Source of the DNA: Alistipes sp.
GTDB lineage: Bacteria > Bacteroidota > Bacteroidia > Bacteroidales > Rikenellaceae
Assembly: GCA_021202985.1 (NCBI GenBank)
Contig: JAJQCA010000009.1
Coordinates: forward strand, 1-48,791
DNA: 48,791 nt
Reading direction: 5' to 3'
The notes below the pieces were generated by a model. It worked only from the letters and a program-made list of their open reading frames with translations, did no database searches and was not told the DNA's origin. This document shows positions 1-9,336 of this stretch, in pieces. The translations under genes were made by a program, and so were the position numbers. The stretch's first letter is position 1, and every line of letters starts with the position of its first letter.

Positions 1-66
1 AATTGTAACTTACAACCGGACGAAGCTGAAAATCTTAAGAGTAGGCGCAATGTAACCCCAACGATT

Positions 67-1644
67 ATGAAAAAATGTACCCTAATCGGCATCCTTACCT
101 TTACCGCCCTCGCAATGCATTCATGTAACGAGGATATTGATTATAATTTAAACATATCCAATGAAGAGCCCACAACGCGTGCAATTGATCTTACCCCCTA
201 TTTTGATTGGGAAAATGTGAATTACGCACCAACTCCCCCGAGTCAACAACCAATTAGTATGCCGTGGTTAGATTCTGGAAGTTTAGCTAATTTCTATTCG
301 ACAGAGGTTATGAGGGACTATATGAAAATCGATGGATGGGAGTTGTTGTACAATAAATTTGTTGATGATGCATCTTATTCACTTCGAAATCCCTATTTTA
401 TACTTTATAACAAATATCGCGGTGTCATAAGGTTGTATCTTTATCTTACAGATACTTTTTCCGCAGAATCCTCATACATAAATTCTGTCATCTTCCTTAA
501 CTCGAATACTAGAGAATCTACAATTTTGAATTTTCTTGGAAAATCTTATGTTGACGCTTCAGATCGGGTTAAAGAATTTGAGAATATTTTACCTGTAGTA
601 GTTTCCAGTATTCCCCCACTAAGGTCAAACGGGTGGTATATGGCAGAATATGAAATAGCATACGATCCATCTCTGGCTCAACTTAATTCTTCACAGTTAC
701 CATTAAATTGGCATCTATATTACAGCAATGTACAAACAATAGAATTAGGTGGCAAAGCCACAGGACTGTTGAAAGCCACCGTGGGATCAACCGGTGCCTC
801 AATAGGTCAAACTTTAGCCAACCACGGAAAAGCATCCGCTGTTGGCACTGCAGCTTTTAAAGGTCTGCAGGTATTAAATGATGCGACAATTTCAAGTGAC
901 AGCACCAATAATTCTTTAGGATTACGTAATCATACATTTACCTGGCTTAAAAGTAGTGTTACTGACTTAGCAAATGGAAATTTTATTAGTTCAAGTCTAA
1001 AGCTGATATCCGGATTAGTCGGTTTTACTTCTAAATCACAAACCCCTTTAATCGACTACACAGTTGATGTTGATATTGAATTGACTGGAACTTTAAAAGG
1101 CTATGGGTCGCTTCCAGGAAATCCTATCACATTCAATATACCGGGCACAATAATTACCGATGGGGATATGCCATATTATAATAGACCGTTAGGTGTAATC
1201 AATTTCACCTCTAAACCCTCTATAAATATCGATTATTATGAACATACATATTGGGAATTAGACCCTCAATACGGTTCAGAATATCTTTGGGTAGTAGACC
1301 AAGAATATAAGTTTCCTACTCAATTCGATTATTCATCCTATTTGTTAATAAATCCGGAAGTTCACAATGTAGCAAAAGTTACCATAAAGGCTCAAGAATT
1401 AATACAAGAATATTATGGCTTATATGGCTCTTCTATACCCGACCATAATGTAATAATAAATCCAAATCGTTTCCGGTGGACTTACTATCAGCAGGGACAA
1501 GGACCCGTACCTGATTTTGAATTAGGAGTTAGATTTATTATAGATATTGAACCATACGACGGTTCTCCTAAAACTACTATAATAAAAACATTTGATTTGG
1601 AAAGGAAAATAACCAAATATATTACCGCGGATCCAAGACCCTAG
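67..1644 (+). CDS. Predicted lipoprotein of unknown function, AT-rich
   Basis: The 525-residue product starts with a lipoprotein signal peptide: a basic MKK start, a hydrophobic stretch, and a lipobox ending in Cys20 (MHSC), so the mature protein should be lipid-anchored in the envelope. I do not recognise the family with certainty. A motif-like stretch DGWELLYNKF then NPYFILYNKYRGVIRLYLY (residues about 88-122) recalls conserved Bacteroidales hypothetical lipoproteins, and the middle (about 220-280) is Gly/Ala/Ser-rich. The gene is visibly AT-rich with A/T third positions, whereas the next genes are strongly GC-rich, which suggests recent acquisition. The reading frame stays open upstream to base 1, but the MKK start with signal peptide is convincing. 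Bases 1-66 may hold the end of a preceding gene (a stop lies in another frame at 53-55). Confidence 0.8.
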   Translation: MKKCTLIGILTFTALAMHSCNEDIDYNLNISNEEPTTRAIDLTPYFDWENVNYAPTPPSQQPISMPWLDSGSLANFYSTEVMRDYMKIDGWELLYNKFVDDASYSLRNPYFILYNKYRGVIRLYLYLTDTFSAESSYINSVIFLNSNTRESTILNFLGKSYVDASDRVKEFENILPVVVSSIPPLRSNGWYMAEYEIAYDPSLAQLNSSQLPLNWHLYYSNVQTIELGGKATGLLKATVGSTGASIGQTLANHGKASAVGTAAFKGLQVLNDATISSDSTNNSLGLRNHTFTWLKSSVTDLANGNFISSSLKLISGLVGFTSKSQTPLIDYTVDVDIELTGTLKGYGSLPGNPITFNIPGTIITDGDMPYYNRPLGVINFTSKPSINIDYYEHTYWELDPQYGSEYLWVVDQEYKFPTQFDYSSYLLINPEVHNVAKVTIKAQELIQEYYGLYGSSIPDHNVIINPNRFRWTYYQQGQGPVPDFELGVRFIIDIEPYDGSPKTTIIKTFDLERKITKYITADPRP

Positions 1645-1703
1645 AATTCATTTTTCAACTAAAGGGGAGCGCGTGCAATCACTCCTTTTTAGTTTAGTTT
1701 GTT

Positions 1704-1711
1704 TATTTTTG
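1704..1711 (+). promoter_or_regulatory. Possible -7 promoter element (TATTTTTG) before the glycosyltransferase gene
   Basis: TATTTTTG fits the Bacteroidota -7 consensus TAnnTTTG. It lies only 4 nt before the ATG at 1716, so a transcript from it would be leaderless or would start inside the annotated start. I see no clear -33 TTTG at the usual distance. The match may be accidental. Confidence 0.35.
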
Positions 1712-1715
1712 CCCC

Positions 1716-2759
1716 ATGCGTGATAACAGGGTAACCTCCGGCCGCAGAGCCGCGACGGAGGATAAATGTGGTAACCGGAGCGGGAATAGGGTCTACGCAG
1801 CGGGTAACGAGGGAAGCGGGGATGCTCCCGCCGCCGTTCGCCTGTCCATAGTGGTTGCAACATATAACCGGTCCCGGTCCCTTCTCCGCACCCTCGAAAG
1901 CCTTACCGTGCAGACTCTTCCCGCACACCTGTGGGAAGCCGTAATTGTAAACAATAACAGTACGGACGAGACGGAAGAGGCGTTCCTGAACTTTATCAGA
2001 ACCCGACCCGGGAACGGGAATATCCGGATGGTGTTCGAAGCGAATCAGGGACTGTCGCATGCCCGCAACAGGGGTATAGCCGAATGCCGCGGCGATATTA
2101 TCGCCATAATCGACGACGATGAACTGGTAAACGAACAATTTGCCGCCGGATACCTCGGTTTTTTCGACAGCCGTCCGGACGCGGTGGCGGCAGGCGGGAA
2201 AATAACTCCCCTTTACGAAGCGGGCCGGCCTGCGTGGATGTCGCGTTACACGGAAGTGCCGGTAGCCGGCACCCTCGACCTGGGCGACCGCCCGAGGGAA
2301 TTCCCCCGTGGCCGGAACCCCTTCGGCGGGAACATGGCTTTCCGCCGTGAAACCCTCGACAGGGCAGGGTTATTCGATCCGGCATACGGACGGAGCGGCA
2401 GCGCGCTGCTGGCCGGTGAGGAAAAGGAGTTGTTCGAAAGGATTGGCCGGTGCGGCGGGAAAGTTTACTGGGTGCCGGGTCCCGAGATTTTCCATATAAT
2501 CGGGCCGGAGAGGCTGACCCGGCATTATTTCGAGCGGCTCAACTATATGGGCGGGGTCTCCGAACGGACCCGGACACTGGCCAAATCGCCCGGAACGTAT
2601 TTTCTCAGGCTTATTTCCGAAGCCATTAAATGGGGTGCCTCGCTGGTGATAGCGGCCGGCTTCCTACTGACGGGCCGGCCCGCGAAGGCAAAATACCTGC
2701 TCATTATGCGGCAGTGCATAACTATGGGATTGCTGAAAGGAACGAAGGGGCTGCCATGA
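1716..2759 (+). CDS. Glycosyltransferase family 2
   Basis: The 347-residue protein has the GT-A fold start RLSIVVATYNRS (about residues 42-53), followed by the NNNSTDET nucleotide-sugar segment and the acidic metal-binding IDDDE motif (about residue 130), as in family 2 transferases that add sugars to lipid-linked or envelope glycans. A single hydrophobic segment near the C-terminus (about 305-325) could anchor it to the inner membrane. The first 41 residues before the domain are atypical, Gly/Arg/Asn-rich, but no other start codon lies before the domain, so ATG 1716 is used. It overlaps the next gene by 4 bases (ATGA), so the two are translationally coupled and probably act on the same polysaccharide. 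The sugar specificity cannot be read from the sequence. Confidence 0.85.
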   Translation: MRDNRVTSGRRAATEDKCGNRSGNRVYAAGNEGSGDAPAAVRLSIVVATYNRSRSLLRTLESLTVQTLPAHLWEAVIVNNNSTDETEEAFLNFIRTRPGNGNIRMVFEANQGLSHARNRGIAECRGDIIAIIDDDELVNEQFAAGYLGFFDSRPDAVAAGGKITPLYEAGRPAWMSRYTEVPVAGTLDLGDRPREFPRGRNPFGGNMAFRRETLDRAGLFDPAYGRSGSALLAGEEKELFERIGRCGGKVYWVPGPEIFHIIGPERLTRHYFERLNYMGGVSERTRTLAKSPGTYFLRLISEAIKWGASLVIAAGFLLTGRPAKAKYLLIMRQCITMGLLKGTKGLP

Positions 2760-3886
2760 AAATACTTTTGGTCTCATATTTTTTCGAACCCGAAATCACT
2801 CCCCGTGCCTACCGGACGGCCGAGCTGGCAAAGGCATTCGCCCGGAGGGGACACGATGTAACGGTAGTCCTTCCCAACAAGGCCCTATTCGCCGATATTC
2901 CACGGCGGTACGACGGAATCCGGTTCGAATTCGCCGACGGGCCGGCCGTCTCCGGCGCGCCGAACCCGGCCACCGGGAAGGTCCGCCGCTCCCTGCCCCG
3001 GTGGCTGGTGCGCCTTATCCTCTACTTTTACAACCACGAGTATTTCGCCAAATACGACCAAGGGCTTTACCGCAGGCTCTGCGACCTTAAGGGTGAATAC
3101 GACCTGCTTATTTCCGTATCCTATCCGGTAGCGGTACACCGGGCGGTTATGAACGCCTTCCGGCGGAACAGTTCCCTCACGGCACGGTTTAAATTAGCCG
3201 AATTCAGCGACCCACCCATGCGGGGCGAGTATAACAGCCGTTATTTCCCGCTGTACGACCGTTTCATGCACACGGCCGGGAAGTTTTTCGACCGCTTCGT
3301 AATTCCGGTAGATAACGCCCTGCCGGTTTACCTGCCTTTCAAACCCGCCGGGGAAATCTCCGTAATCCCGCAGGGTTTCGAAAACAGCGGTATAACCGTT
3401 CCGCCGTATGAAAAAAATGTGCGGCCTACGTTCGCCTTCGCCGGCCGCTTTTACCGCAACACCCGCGACCCGGAGCCGCTCCTGCGGTACCTTGCCGACT
3501 GCGGGCGCGACTTCCGGTTCGACCTTTACCTTATCGACCGGGACCCCTATTTCGACAGGATGATAGCGCGCTACAACGACCTTAGCCGCGGTGAAATAGC
3601 GGTCCATTCTCCGCTGCCGCGTAACCGACTTATCCCGGCCCTGGGGTCGGCCGATTTCCTGGTCAACCATAATTTCACTTACGGCACCGCCACCCCGAGT
3701 AAACTCATAGATTACAGCCTTACGGGCCGGCCGGTATTCTCTTTCAGTTCCGACCGCTTCGACCCTGCAGAATTCGCCCGCTTCATGGACGGGGATTATA
3801 CGGGGGCAACTCCCCTGCCGGACCCTTCGGTTTACGATATCGACAATATCGCCCGTTCGTTCGAAGTGTTAGCCGGAGATAAATAA
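2756..3886 (+). CDS. Glycosyltransferase, GT-B fold (GT4-like)
   Basis: The 376-residue protein begins MKILLVSYFFEPEITPRAYR and continues AELAKAFARRGHDVTVV, the N-terminal acceptor half of GT-B glycosyltransferases. The later IPQGFEN and FAFAGRFYRNTRDPEPLL segments resemble the start of the nucleotide-sugar half. Near the C-terminus, GTATPSKLIDYSLTGRPVF is the usual E/D-type donor-binding region of GT4-like enzymes. I chose ATG 2756 because the domain starts at its first residue and because it overlaps the stop of the preceding gene as ATGA; a longer open frame back to 2630 only shadows that gene. With its partner it likely builds a surface or cell-wall glycan. Donor and acceptor are unknown. 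Confidence 0.85.
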   Translation: MKILLVSYFFEPEITPRAYRTAELAKAFARRGHDVTVVLPNKALFADIPRRYDGIRFEFADGPAVSGAPNPATGKVRRSLPRWLVRLILYFYNHEYFAKYDQGLYRRLCDLKGEYDLLISVSYPVAVHRAVMNAFRRNSSLTARFKLAEFSDPPMRGEYNSRYFPLYDRFMHTAGKFFDRFVIPVDNALPVYLPFKPAGEISVIPQGFENSGITVPPYEKNVRPTFAFAGRFYRNTRDPEPLLRYLADCGRDFRFDLYLIDRDPYFDRMIARYNDLSRGEIAVHSPLPRNRLIPALGSADFLVNHNFTYGTATPSKLIDYSLTGRPVFSFSSDRFDPAEFARFMDGDYTGATPLPDPSVYDIDNIARSFEVLAGDK

Positions 3887-3894
3887 GAAGCCTT

Positions 3895-3923
3895 CCGTTT
3901 TCCTGCTACGGCGCTGGAAACGG
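3895..3923. terminator. Weak bidirectional hairpin between convergent genes
   Basis: CCGTTT at 3895-3900 pairs with AAACGG at 3918-3923, in the 44-nt gap between two converging genes. There is no clear T-run, so its action as a terminator is only a guess from position. Confidence 0.3.
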
Positions 3924-3930
3924 GAAGAGC

Positions 3931-4389
3931 TTATATTAACTGCACGAGGTTGGTATAAGTCAGGAAAAGTTTGTTACGGTAGAGAGACGGGTTAAGTTCT
4001 ATAAGTTCGATTATCAATCGTTTATTGAACAGGCGCACCTGTTCGCCGAACTCGTCCAGCCCGGCCGATATGAGGATATCGTCGAAGGTCGGCTCCATAT
4101 CCACGCGTTCCCCCTGCCGCACGAAGGATATCATCTCGTCGGAGGAGGGTATTTCGTAATTGTCCTCACGGCGGAGTCCGTCGCGCAGGTTATGGTGAAT
4201 ATCCAGCAGGCAGAGTGAAAAGTCGAGAAGGGGAATGTCATCCATATACGGCACTATCCGGTGGACCGAGTCGGACATGGTGAAATGCCCGAGGAACAGC
4301 CTTTTCCTGAAATCCCCGGTGTCCAACCCCGCGGTTTCCCGCTGTGGAAAAGTCAGCCCGCCGAGGAGCCTGTAATCGATAGTAAACAT
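3931..4389 (-). CDS. Hypothetical protein, 152 aa
   Basis: I do not recognise this family. The product is a soluble-looking, acidic protein with no signal peptide and no membrane segment, beginning MFTIDYRLLGG and ending in a helix-like LFLTYTNLVQLI. Third-position GC and codon choice match the neighbouring core genes, so it is likely real. I chose ATG 4389, which has an AGGA-like ribosome site about 15 nt upstream; the frame stays open to a TTG at 4461, but that extension is poor in protein-like features. It converges on the glycosyltransferase gene pair and stands alone, so context gives no function. Confidence 0.6.
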   Translation of the reverse strand: MFTIDYRLLGGLTFPQRETAGLDTGDFRKRLFLGHFTMSDSVHRIVPYMDDIPLLDFSLCLLDIHHNLRDGLRREDNYEIPSSDEMISFVRQGERVDMEPTFDDILISAGLDEFGEQVRLFNKRLIIELIELNPSLYRNKLFLTYTNLVQLI

Positions 4390-4828
4390 ATCCTGTGCAA
4401 TCTTTCCTGTATCCTTCAAATCCCTCTCCCCCGAAGCACAAGGGCAGAGTAAAGGAAACAAGTTGTATGCCTAAACAGGTACAACTTTATTCTATAAATA
4501 CAATCCGGGGACGGTCCCGGTACTATTGCATTAAATATATTATAGGGAAGCCGGTACGTCGGCCGACTCCGTAAAATAAACGGTATGCGTTATCATTTTC
4601 TTAACCGGGTAGTTTACATGTCCTGAGAGTGTTAAGGAGTCTGCCGTCCAGCTGCAACACCTCGGCAACAACCACATTCCACCCGGAAGTGCCCGGTACC
4701 CCTGCTACAGGACGGATATAATAACAAAACGGATTCGGGCCATTGAACAAATACGAAGAGGACACCCGGGGTTTTGCGGAGGGTTATCAAAGAACCCGAA
4801 TATGCTACAAAGTGGTCGCGGTGCAATA
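4390..4828. other. 439-nt spacer with hairpin and possible gene remnant
   Basis: No intact gene is seen. AGTTGTA (4461-4467) can pair with TACAACT (about 4480-4486), with an inner CCT/AGG, just upstream of the minus-strand hypothetical gene. A minus-strand open stretch at 4601-4765 looks coding-like and is listed separately. I see no clear terminator behind the penicillin-binding protein gene. Confidence 0.4.
4601..4765 (-). pseudogene. Possible C-terminal gene remnant
   Basis: On the minus strand a 54-codon stretch from a GTG at 4765 to a TAA at 4601-4603 reads like protein, including YIRPVAGVPGTSGWNVVVAE followed by a leucine-rich segment, with GC-rich third positions. It is preceded in frame by TGA TAA and has no good start, and further in-frame residues follow the stop. 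It could be the tail of a decayed gene or chance. No family is recognised. Confidence 0.25.
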
Positions 4829-7225
4829 TCAGTCGAAGAATTCGTCGTCGTCCAGCCGGGTTCCATACTCCTCTGTCCGGGTGACGGAACCGGTGGTGTT
4901 ATAGGACGGCATTGTCTCGGGAACCTTGAAGGTATCGGTCCTTTTGACTCCCAGCCGCGGGTCGTCATAGACCTTCTGGAGGAACTTGCCTACAATGGGC
5001 AGGGCCAATACGCCCCCCTCGGCACCGTAAAGCAGGTGGACACTCTGGTCCTCCCCGCCTACCCAGGCACCCATCACCAGATTGGGCACAATACACATGA
5101 ACCACGCGTCGCGGTTCTCCTGGGAGGTCCCGGTCTTGCCGCCGGCCTCCCCGTCGATACCGTATTCCCATTTTAGCCGGTTTGCCGTACCGCCCGACAC
5201 CACACTCTTCATCATGTCTATCATGGTGTAAGCGGTCTGCTCGCTGATAGCGTCCGATGTGGTGGGTGTGAAGGTAGATATAAGGTTACCGTGGCGGTCC
5301 TCGATACGGGTTACGAAAATCGGCTCGGTAAATACACCTCCGTTGGCGTATGTACCGTATGCTCCCACCATTTCGAAAAGAGACACGTCGGGCGTCCCCA
5401 GACATAGGGCATAAACAGGGTCTATAAAGCTCGATATGCCCATCCGGTGGATGAAATCGGCTACCGCCGCGGGCTGCTTGGCCTGCTTCATAATCCAGGC
5501 CGAGAAGTTGTTACGGCTGGCTGCGAGGCCGTATCTGAGCGGCTTGAGCGAACCGTCGTAAAGGTCCTCGCGGCTGCTGGCCTCCTTCGGGCTCCACGGT
5601 TCGCCGGTCTCGGTTTCAATAGTAACGCGCACGTTCGGAACCATCGTCCACGGTGACATACCGAGGTGGTCGATAGCGAAGGTATAGATGAAGGGCTTGA
5701 TGGTCGAACCTACCTGCCGCTTACCCTGCTTTGCCATGTCGTACTTGAACACCCGGAAATTCGGGCCGCCTACGTAGGCCTTGATATGACCGTTGCGGGG
5801 GTCCATAGCAACGAACGAAGCCCTGAGGAGACTCTTGTGATAGATAATTGAATCCCGCGGGGTCATAACCGTGTCGATATCGCCCTTGTAGCTGAAGACC
5901 TCCATCCGTATGGGCGTGTTGAACGCCTCTTCAATCTGTTCGTCGGTGGCGCCCTCTTTTTTCATATTGCGGTACCGATCCGAGTATCGCATTGCGTTAC
6001 GTACAATCTTCTCGATATCGTCCTTGCTCTGGCGGTAGAAAATTTCGCCGTTACGCTGTTTTATCTGCTGGTCCATCCGCGGCTGTATCTGGTTGGCGAG
6101 CCGGTCCAGTAAGGCGTCCTCGGCGTATGTCTGCATCGCGGAGTTAAGGGTAGTGTATATTTTAAGACCGTCGCGGTAGATGTTGTACGCCGTACCGTCA
6201 GCCTTGCGGTTCTTCTCGCACCAGCCGTATATGGGGTTCTCGTTCCACCTTTTGAGTTCCTGCTCGTAATCCCAGTCGTTCCAGTACTGCGACCGCTCCG
6301 GTTTCTTTGCGGTCATTACCGACTGAATCATGGCGCGGAAATAGGTGCCCTGCCCGTCGTTGTGCGTTATAGGTTTGAAATCGAGCACGATAGGCTGCTT
6401 GCTCAGGGAGTCGTACTCTTTTCTGGTAATAAAGTTACACTCCTGAAGACGCGAAAGGACCGTGTTACGCCTCGCGGTGGCGTTGTTCGGGTTGCGGACC
6501 GGGCTGTACTTCGTAGGGGCATTCACCACGCCCACCAGCAACGCGGCTTCGTTGATGGTCAGCTCGGACGGTAATTTATTGAAGAAAGTCTGCGCCGCCG
6601 ACTTGATACCGAAGGCGTTACTGCCGTACTCCACAGTGTTGAAGTACATGGCGATTATCTCCTCCTTGGTGTAGTTATGCTCCAGCTTGACGGCAGTAAT
6701 CCACTCCTTTAGCTTTGAAATACCCAATTTAGATACCTTCGACATCTTGCTCCGGTTGGAGACCGTATCCCTCGGGAACAGGTTCTTTGCCAACTGCTGG
6801 GTAATGGTACTACCCCCTCCCTGGCTCCGGTTACCCATGGCCACCGTTTTGAAGCCGACGCGGGCGAGCGATACGAAGTCTATCCCGGAATGGGTATAAA
6901 ACCGCATATCCTCGGTAGCCACCAGCGCGGCCACAAGGGTATCGTTCAGTTCGGTATAATCCACATAAGAGCGGTTCTGGACGAAGAAGGTACCGATGAG
7001 CACCCCGTCCTCGGAATAGATTTCGGTGGCGAGGTTACTCTTGGGATTCTCCAGCTCTTCGAACGTGGGGAGCTTCCCGAAAGCGCCGCTGGCCGTTATC
7101 AGTATCATCAGCAGGAGTAACAGTACGGGCGCGGCAATAACAATCCAGAGGACGTTCACCACCCTCCTGCTGTGCAACATGCCTTTTTTTTCCTTATCCT
7201 TCTTATTTCCGCCCTGTTTACCCAT
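4829..7225 (-). CDS. mrcA: Class A penicillin-binding protein 1A (peptidoglycan glycosyltransferase/transpeptidase)
   Basis: This bifunctional enzyme polymerises lipid II and cross-links the peptides in the periplasm. From ATG 7225 (798 aa) the order is: a short basic cytoplasmic tail, one membrane segment (about 22-47), a GT51 domain with the catalytic Glu in EDMRFYTHSG (about residue 105), GGSTITQQLAKN and KEEIIAMYFN, then a transpeptidase domain with the serine motif STIKPF, SRNN and the KTG box in GGKTGTSQENRDAW. All catalytic motifs are present. The frame stays open to a TTG at 7288, but the ATG start gives the normal short tail and sits 21 nt after a promoter-like TACCTTTG on the minus strand. 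The C-terminus ends in an acidic run rather than an added domain. It stands as a single gene. Confidence 0.95.
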   Translation of the reverse strand: MGKQGGNKKDKEKKGMLHSRRVVNVLWIVIAAPVLLLLLMILITASGAFGKLPTFEELENPKSNLATEIYSEDGVLIGTFFVQNRSYVDYTELNDTLVAALVATEDMRFYTHSGIDFVSLARVGFKTVAMGNRSQGGGSTITQQLAKNLFPRDTVSNRSKMSKVSKLGISKLKEWITAVKLEHNYTKEEIIAMYFNTVEYGSNAFGIKSAAQTFFNKLPSELTINEAALLVGVVNAPTKYSPVRNPNNATARRNTVLSRLQECNFITRKEYDSLSKQPIVLDFKPITHNDGQGTYFRAMIQSVMTAKKPERSQYWNDWDYEQELKRWNENPIYGWCEKNRKADGTAYNIYRDGLKIYTTLNSAMQTYAEDALLDRLANQIQPRMDQQIKQRNGEIFYRQSKDDIEKIVRNAMRYSDRYRNMKKEGATDEQIEEAFNTPIRMEVFSYKGDIDTVMTPRDSIIYHKSLLRASFVAMDPRNGHIKAYVGGPNFRVFKYDMAKQGKRQVGSTIKPFIYTFAIDHLGMSPWTMVPNVRVTIETETGEPWSPKEASSREDLYDGSLKPLRYGLAASRNNFSAWIMKQAKQPAAVADFIHRMGISSFIDPVYALCLGTPDVSLFEMVGAYGTYANGGVFTEPIFVTRIEDRHGNLISTFTPTTSDAISEQTAYTMIDMMKSVVSGGTANRLKWEYGIDGEAGGKTGTSQENRDAWFMCIVPNLVMGAWVGGEDQSVHLLYGAEGGVLALPIVGKFLQKVYDDPRLGVKRTDTFKVPETMPSYNTTGSVTRTEEYGTRLDDDEFFD

Positions 7226-7245
7226 ATTCCGTAAAAGATCACCCG

Positions 7246-7253
7246 CAAAGGTA
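7246..7253 (-). promoter_or_regulatory. Possible -7 element for the PBP1A gene
   Basis: On the minus strand this reads TACCTTTG, an exact match to TAnnTTTG. The predicted transcript would start about 14 nt before the ATG at 7225. No clear -33 TTTG is seen, so confidence is moderate. Confidence 0.45.
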
Positions 7254-7392
7254 GCTTTTTTTCCTTTTATCGCCACCCCCGCCGGCAACTATTAACACAA
7301 ACGCAAAACCGGTCGCCATATTATCCGTCCGCAACCCCGAACGGATGCAAAAACCTCTCCACCCGGCCCTCCGGGCGGGCGCGGCGCGCGGA

Positions 7393-9240
7393 TTATCCGT
7401 CGCCTTCCACCGCGGCGGAATGGGATTTACGGAGAACGGCGTATTTTCCGGACGGGGACGATATGAACTCACCTATGCCGTACTCCTTCCAGCGCCGGTC
7501 CACCAGGGCCACTGTGTCGGGCAATGAGGCGACCACGTTCGGGACACTCTGCGGGAACCCTTCCCGGTACGGGTATTTCGTACGGGCGTCGGCAATAAGT
7601 ATTCCGCCACAGACCACGGTATCGCGCCCCGGCTCGTAGTTCCCGGCCGCGTGCCAAAGGATATCGCCCGGACTGAGTCCCAACACTTCATGGTCCACCG
7701 CAACGATAAACCGGACGCCCGAGTCCCGGAGCGCTTCGGCCAGCCCGGTCAGGTCCGCGGGGCGACCGTCCCTGTATCCCACCAGCACCACCGCCCACTC
7801 GCTGGCGAGGGTCGGGTCCGTCACGGTAGCACCCGGCGGGAGAGGCAGATTATCGGGCAGGGAAACCGCCCCGGGCGGGATAGTTTCCCCTGTCAGGTCG
7901 AGTGCGAGTTTTCCTCCGGCACCCGGAGTCGCGGTCGAATGGTCGAGGACGTCCAGCACCCCGCGCGAGAGCAGCAAATCGTCCGGAAAGGAGACCCCGC
8001 GCAGAAGCGCGGCGACCTGACCAGCGTCGCGGATATCGGTCTGCGAGCCTGTTACGAGCATCACCTTGTTGAACATCATCTGCCCGGCACCCCAAAGCGA
8101 GGAGGCCGTTTTGAAAGCCTGTCCTCCGTACTGCCGGTCGATGGAGACGAGTGCGAGGTTGTGGGCCACACCTTCGGGCGGCATATAGAGGTCCGCCACT
8201 TCCGGTTGGAGCGCGGCCCGGATGGGTGCAAGGAAAATTTTCTCTGTGGCTTTGGCGATATAGGCGTCCTCCTGCGGCGGGATGCCGACGAGCGTGGCAG
8301 GGTAGATGGCACCGCGGCGGTGGGTGATTGCGGTAACATGGAACTTCGGGTAGAGGTCTTCAAGGGAATAGAACCCGGTATGGTCGCCGAACGGCCCTTC
8401 GGTGAATTTCTCCTCGGCCGGGTCGACATACCCTTCTATGACGATGTCGCAGTCTGCCGGGACATACAACCCGTTTGTAAGGCATTTAACCAACCGCACG
8501 GCCCGCCCGCGTAGGAAGCCCGCCAGCAGGTACTCGTCGAGGTTGTCCGGCATAGGTGCCGTGGCTGAGTAGGTATAGGCGGGATCCCCCCCGAGTGCCA
8601 CGCTCACCGGCATCCGTTCACCCCTCCGGGCATAGGCCCGGTAGTGCCGTTCGCCGGTCTTATGCAGGTGCCAGTGCATACCGGTGGTGTCCGGTCCGGT
8701 GACCTGCATCCGGTACATGCCCACGTTACGCGCCCCGGTATCGGGATCGACCGTATGAACCAGCGGGAGAGTCACGAACCTCCCCCCGTCGTATGGCCAG
8801 CACTTCAGCACGGGAAGCATCCCCAGGTCGATATCGGAGCCGCGGTAGACCACCCGCTGGCATTCGCCCCGGGCGGACGACTTGCGCGGCATCCACCGTG
8901 CCGCTTCGGCAAGCAGCGGAAGCACAGACAGCTTTTCCCACAGGCTTTCTTTGGGCGACATGGCCCCGGCAACCAGCCTGTCGATCCTGTCGCCGATTTC
9001 GTCCAGCGACCCCGCGCCGAGTGCGGCTGCTATCCTCCGGTCGGAACCCGTCATGTTGGTCAGCACGGGAAACCCCGTGCCGGTATTATCGAACAGCAGC
9101 GCCTTCCCCCCTCCCGGGGTTTTAGACATGCGGTCGGTAATTTCGGCTATTTCGTACACGGGGTCGACCCGTGCGGCCACGCGCACGAGCTCTCCCATGG
9201 CTACGAGCCGCTCTATAAATCCTTGCAGGTTCCGGTACAT
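7393..9240 (-). CDS. ubiD: UbiD-family decarboxylase (probable menaquinone-pathway decarboxylase)
   Basis: The 615-residue protein is a prenylated-FMN-dependent decarboxylase of the UbiD family: it starts MYRNLQGFIERLVAMGELVRV and has the typical KALLFDN, the metal/cofactor region around VTGPDTTGMHWHLHKTG, and the strongly conserved EGPFGDHTGFYS motif in the middle. The length is normal for the long UbiD/MenA-pathway type found in Bacteroidales, where homologues are usually annotated as acting in menaquinone (futalosine or related) synthesis. That pathway role is from family knowledge and not shown by neighbours. No ubiX (prFMN-forming flavin prenyltransferase) lies next to it. It is a single gene with no obvious operon partner. 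Confidence 0.88.
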   Translation of the reverse strand: MYRNLQGFIERLVAMGELVRVAARVDPVYEIAEITDRMSKTPGGGKALLFDNTGTGFPVLTNMTGSDRRIAAALGAGSLDEIGDRIDRLVAGAMSPKESLWEKLSVLPLLAEAARWMPRKSSARGECQRVVYRGSDIDLGMLPVLKCWPYDGGRFVTLPLVHTVDPDTGARNVGMYRMQVTGPDTTGMHWHLHKTGERHYRAYARRGERMPVSVALGGDPAYTYSATAPMPDNLDEYLLAGFLRGRAVRLVKCLTNGLYVPADCDIVIEGYVDPAEEKFTEGPFGDHTGFYSLEDLYPKFHVTAITHRRGAIYPATLVGIPPQEDAYIAKATEKIFLAPIRAALQPEVADLYMPPEGVAHNLALVSIDRQYGGQAFKTASSLWGAGQMMFNKVMLVTGSQTDIRDAGQVAALLRGVSFPDDLLLSRGVLDVLDHSTATPGAGGKLALDLTGETIPPGAVSLPDNLPLPPGATVTDPTLASEWAVVLVGYRDGRPADLTGLAEALRDSGVRFIVAVDHEVLGLSPGDILWHAAGNYEPGRDTVVCGGILIADARTKYPYREGFPQSVPNVVASLPDTVALVDRRWKEYGIGEFISSPSGKYAVLRKSHSAAVEGDG

Positions 9241-9336
9241 CGGAAAACTATTTTACTGCCGTCCATCCAAGGACGAAGTTGTCATCGCTATTATTGCTAC
9301 ATGGTGGTGGTATCCCTCCCCGGCGCCGCCGGCCGG

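Noticed and set aside
7651-8514. Long plus-strand open frame (287 codons) opposite ubiD
   Set aside because: It is antisense to a complete, well-conserved UbiD gene and has no family features; long shadow frames are expected in GC-rich coding DNA.
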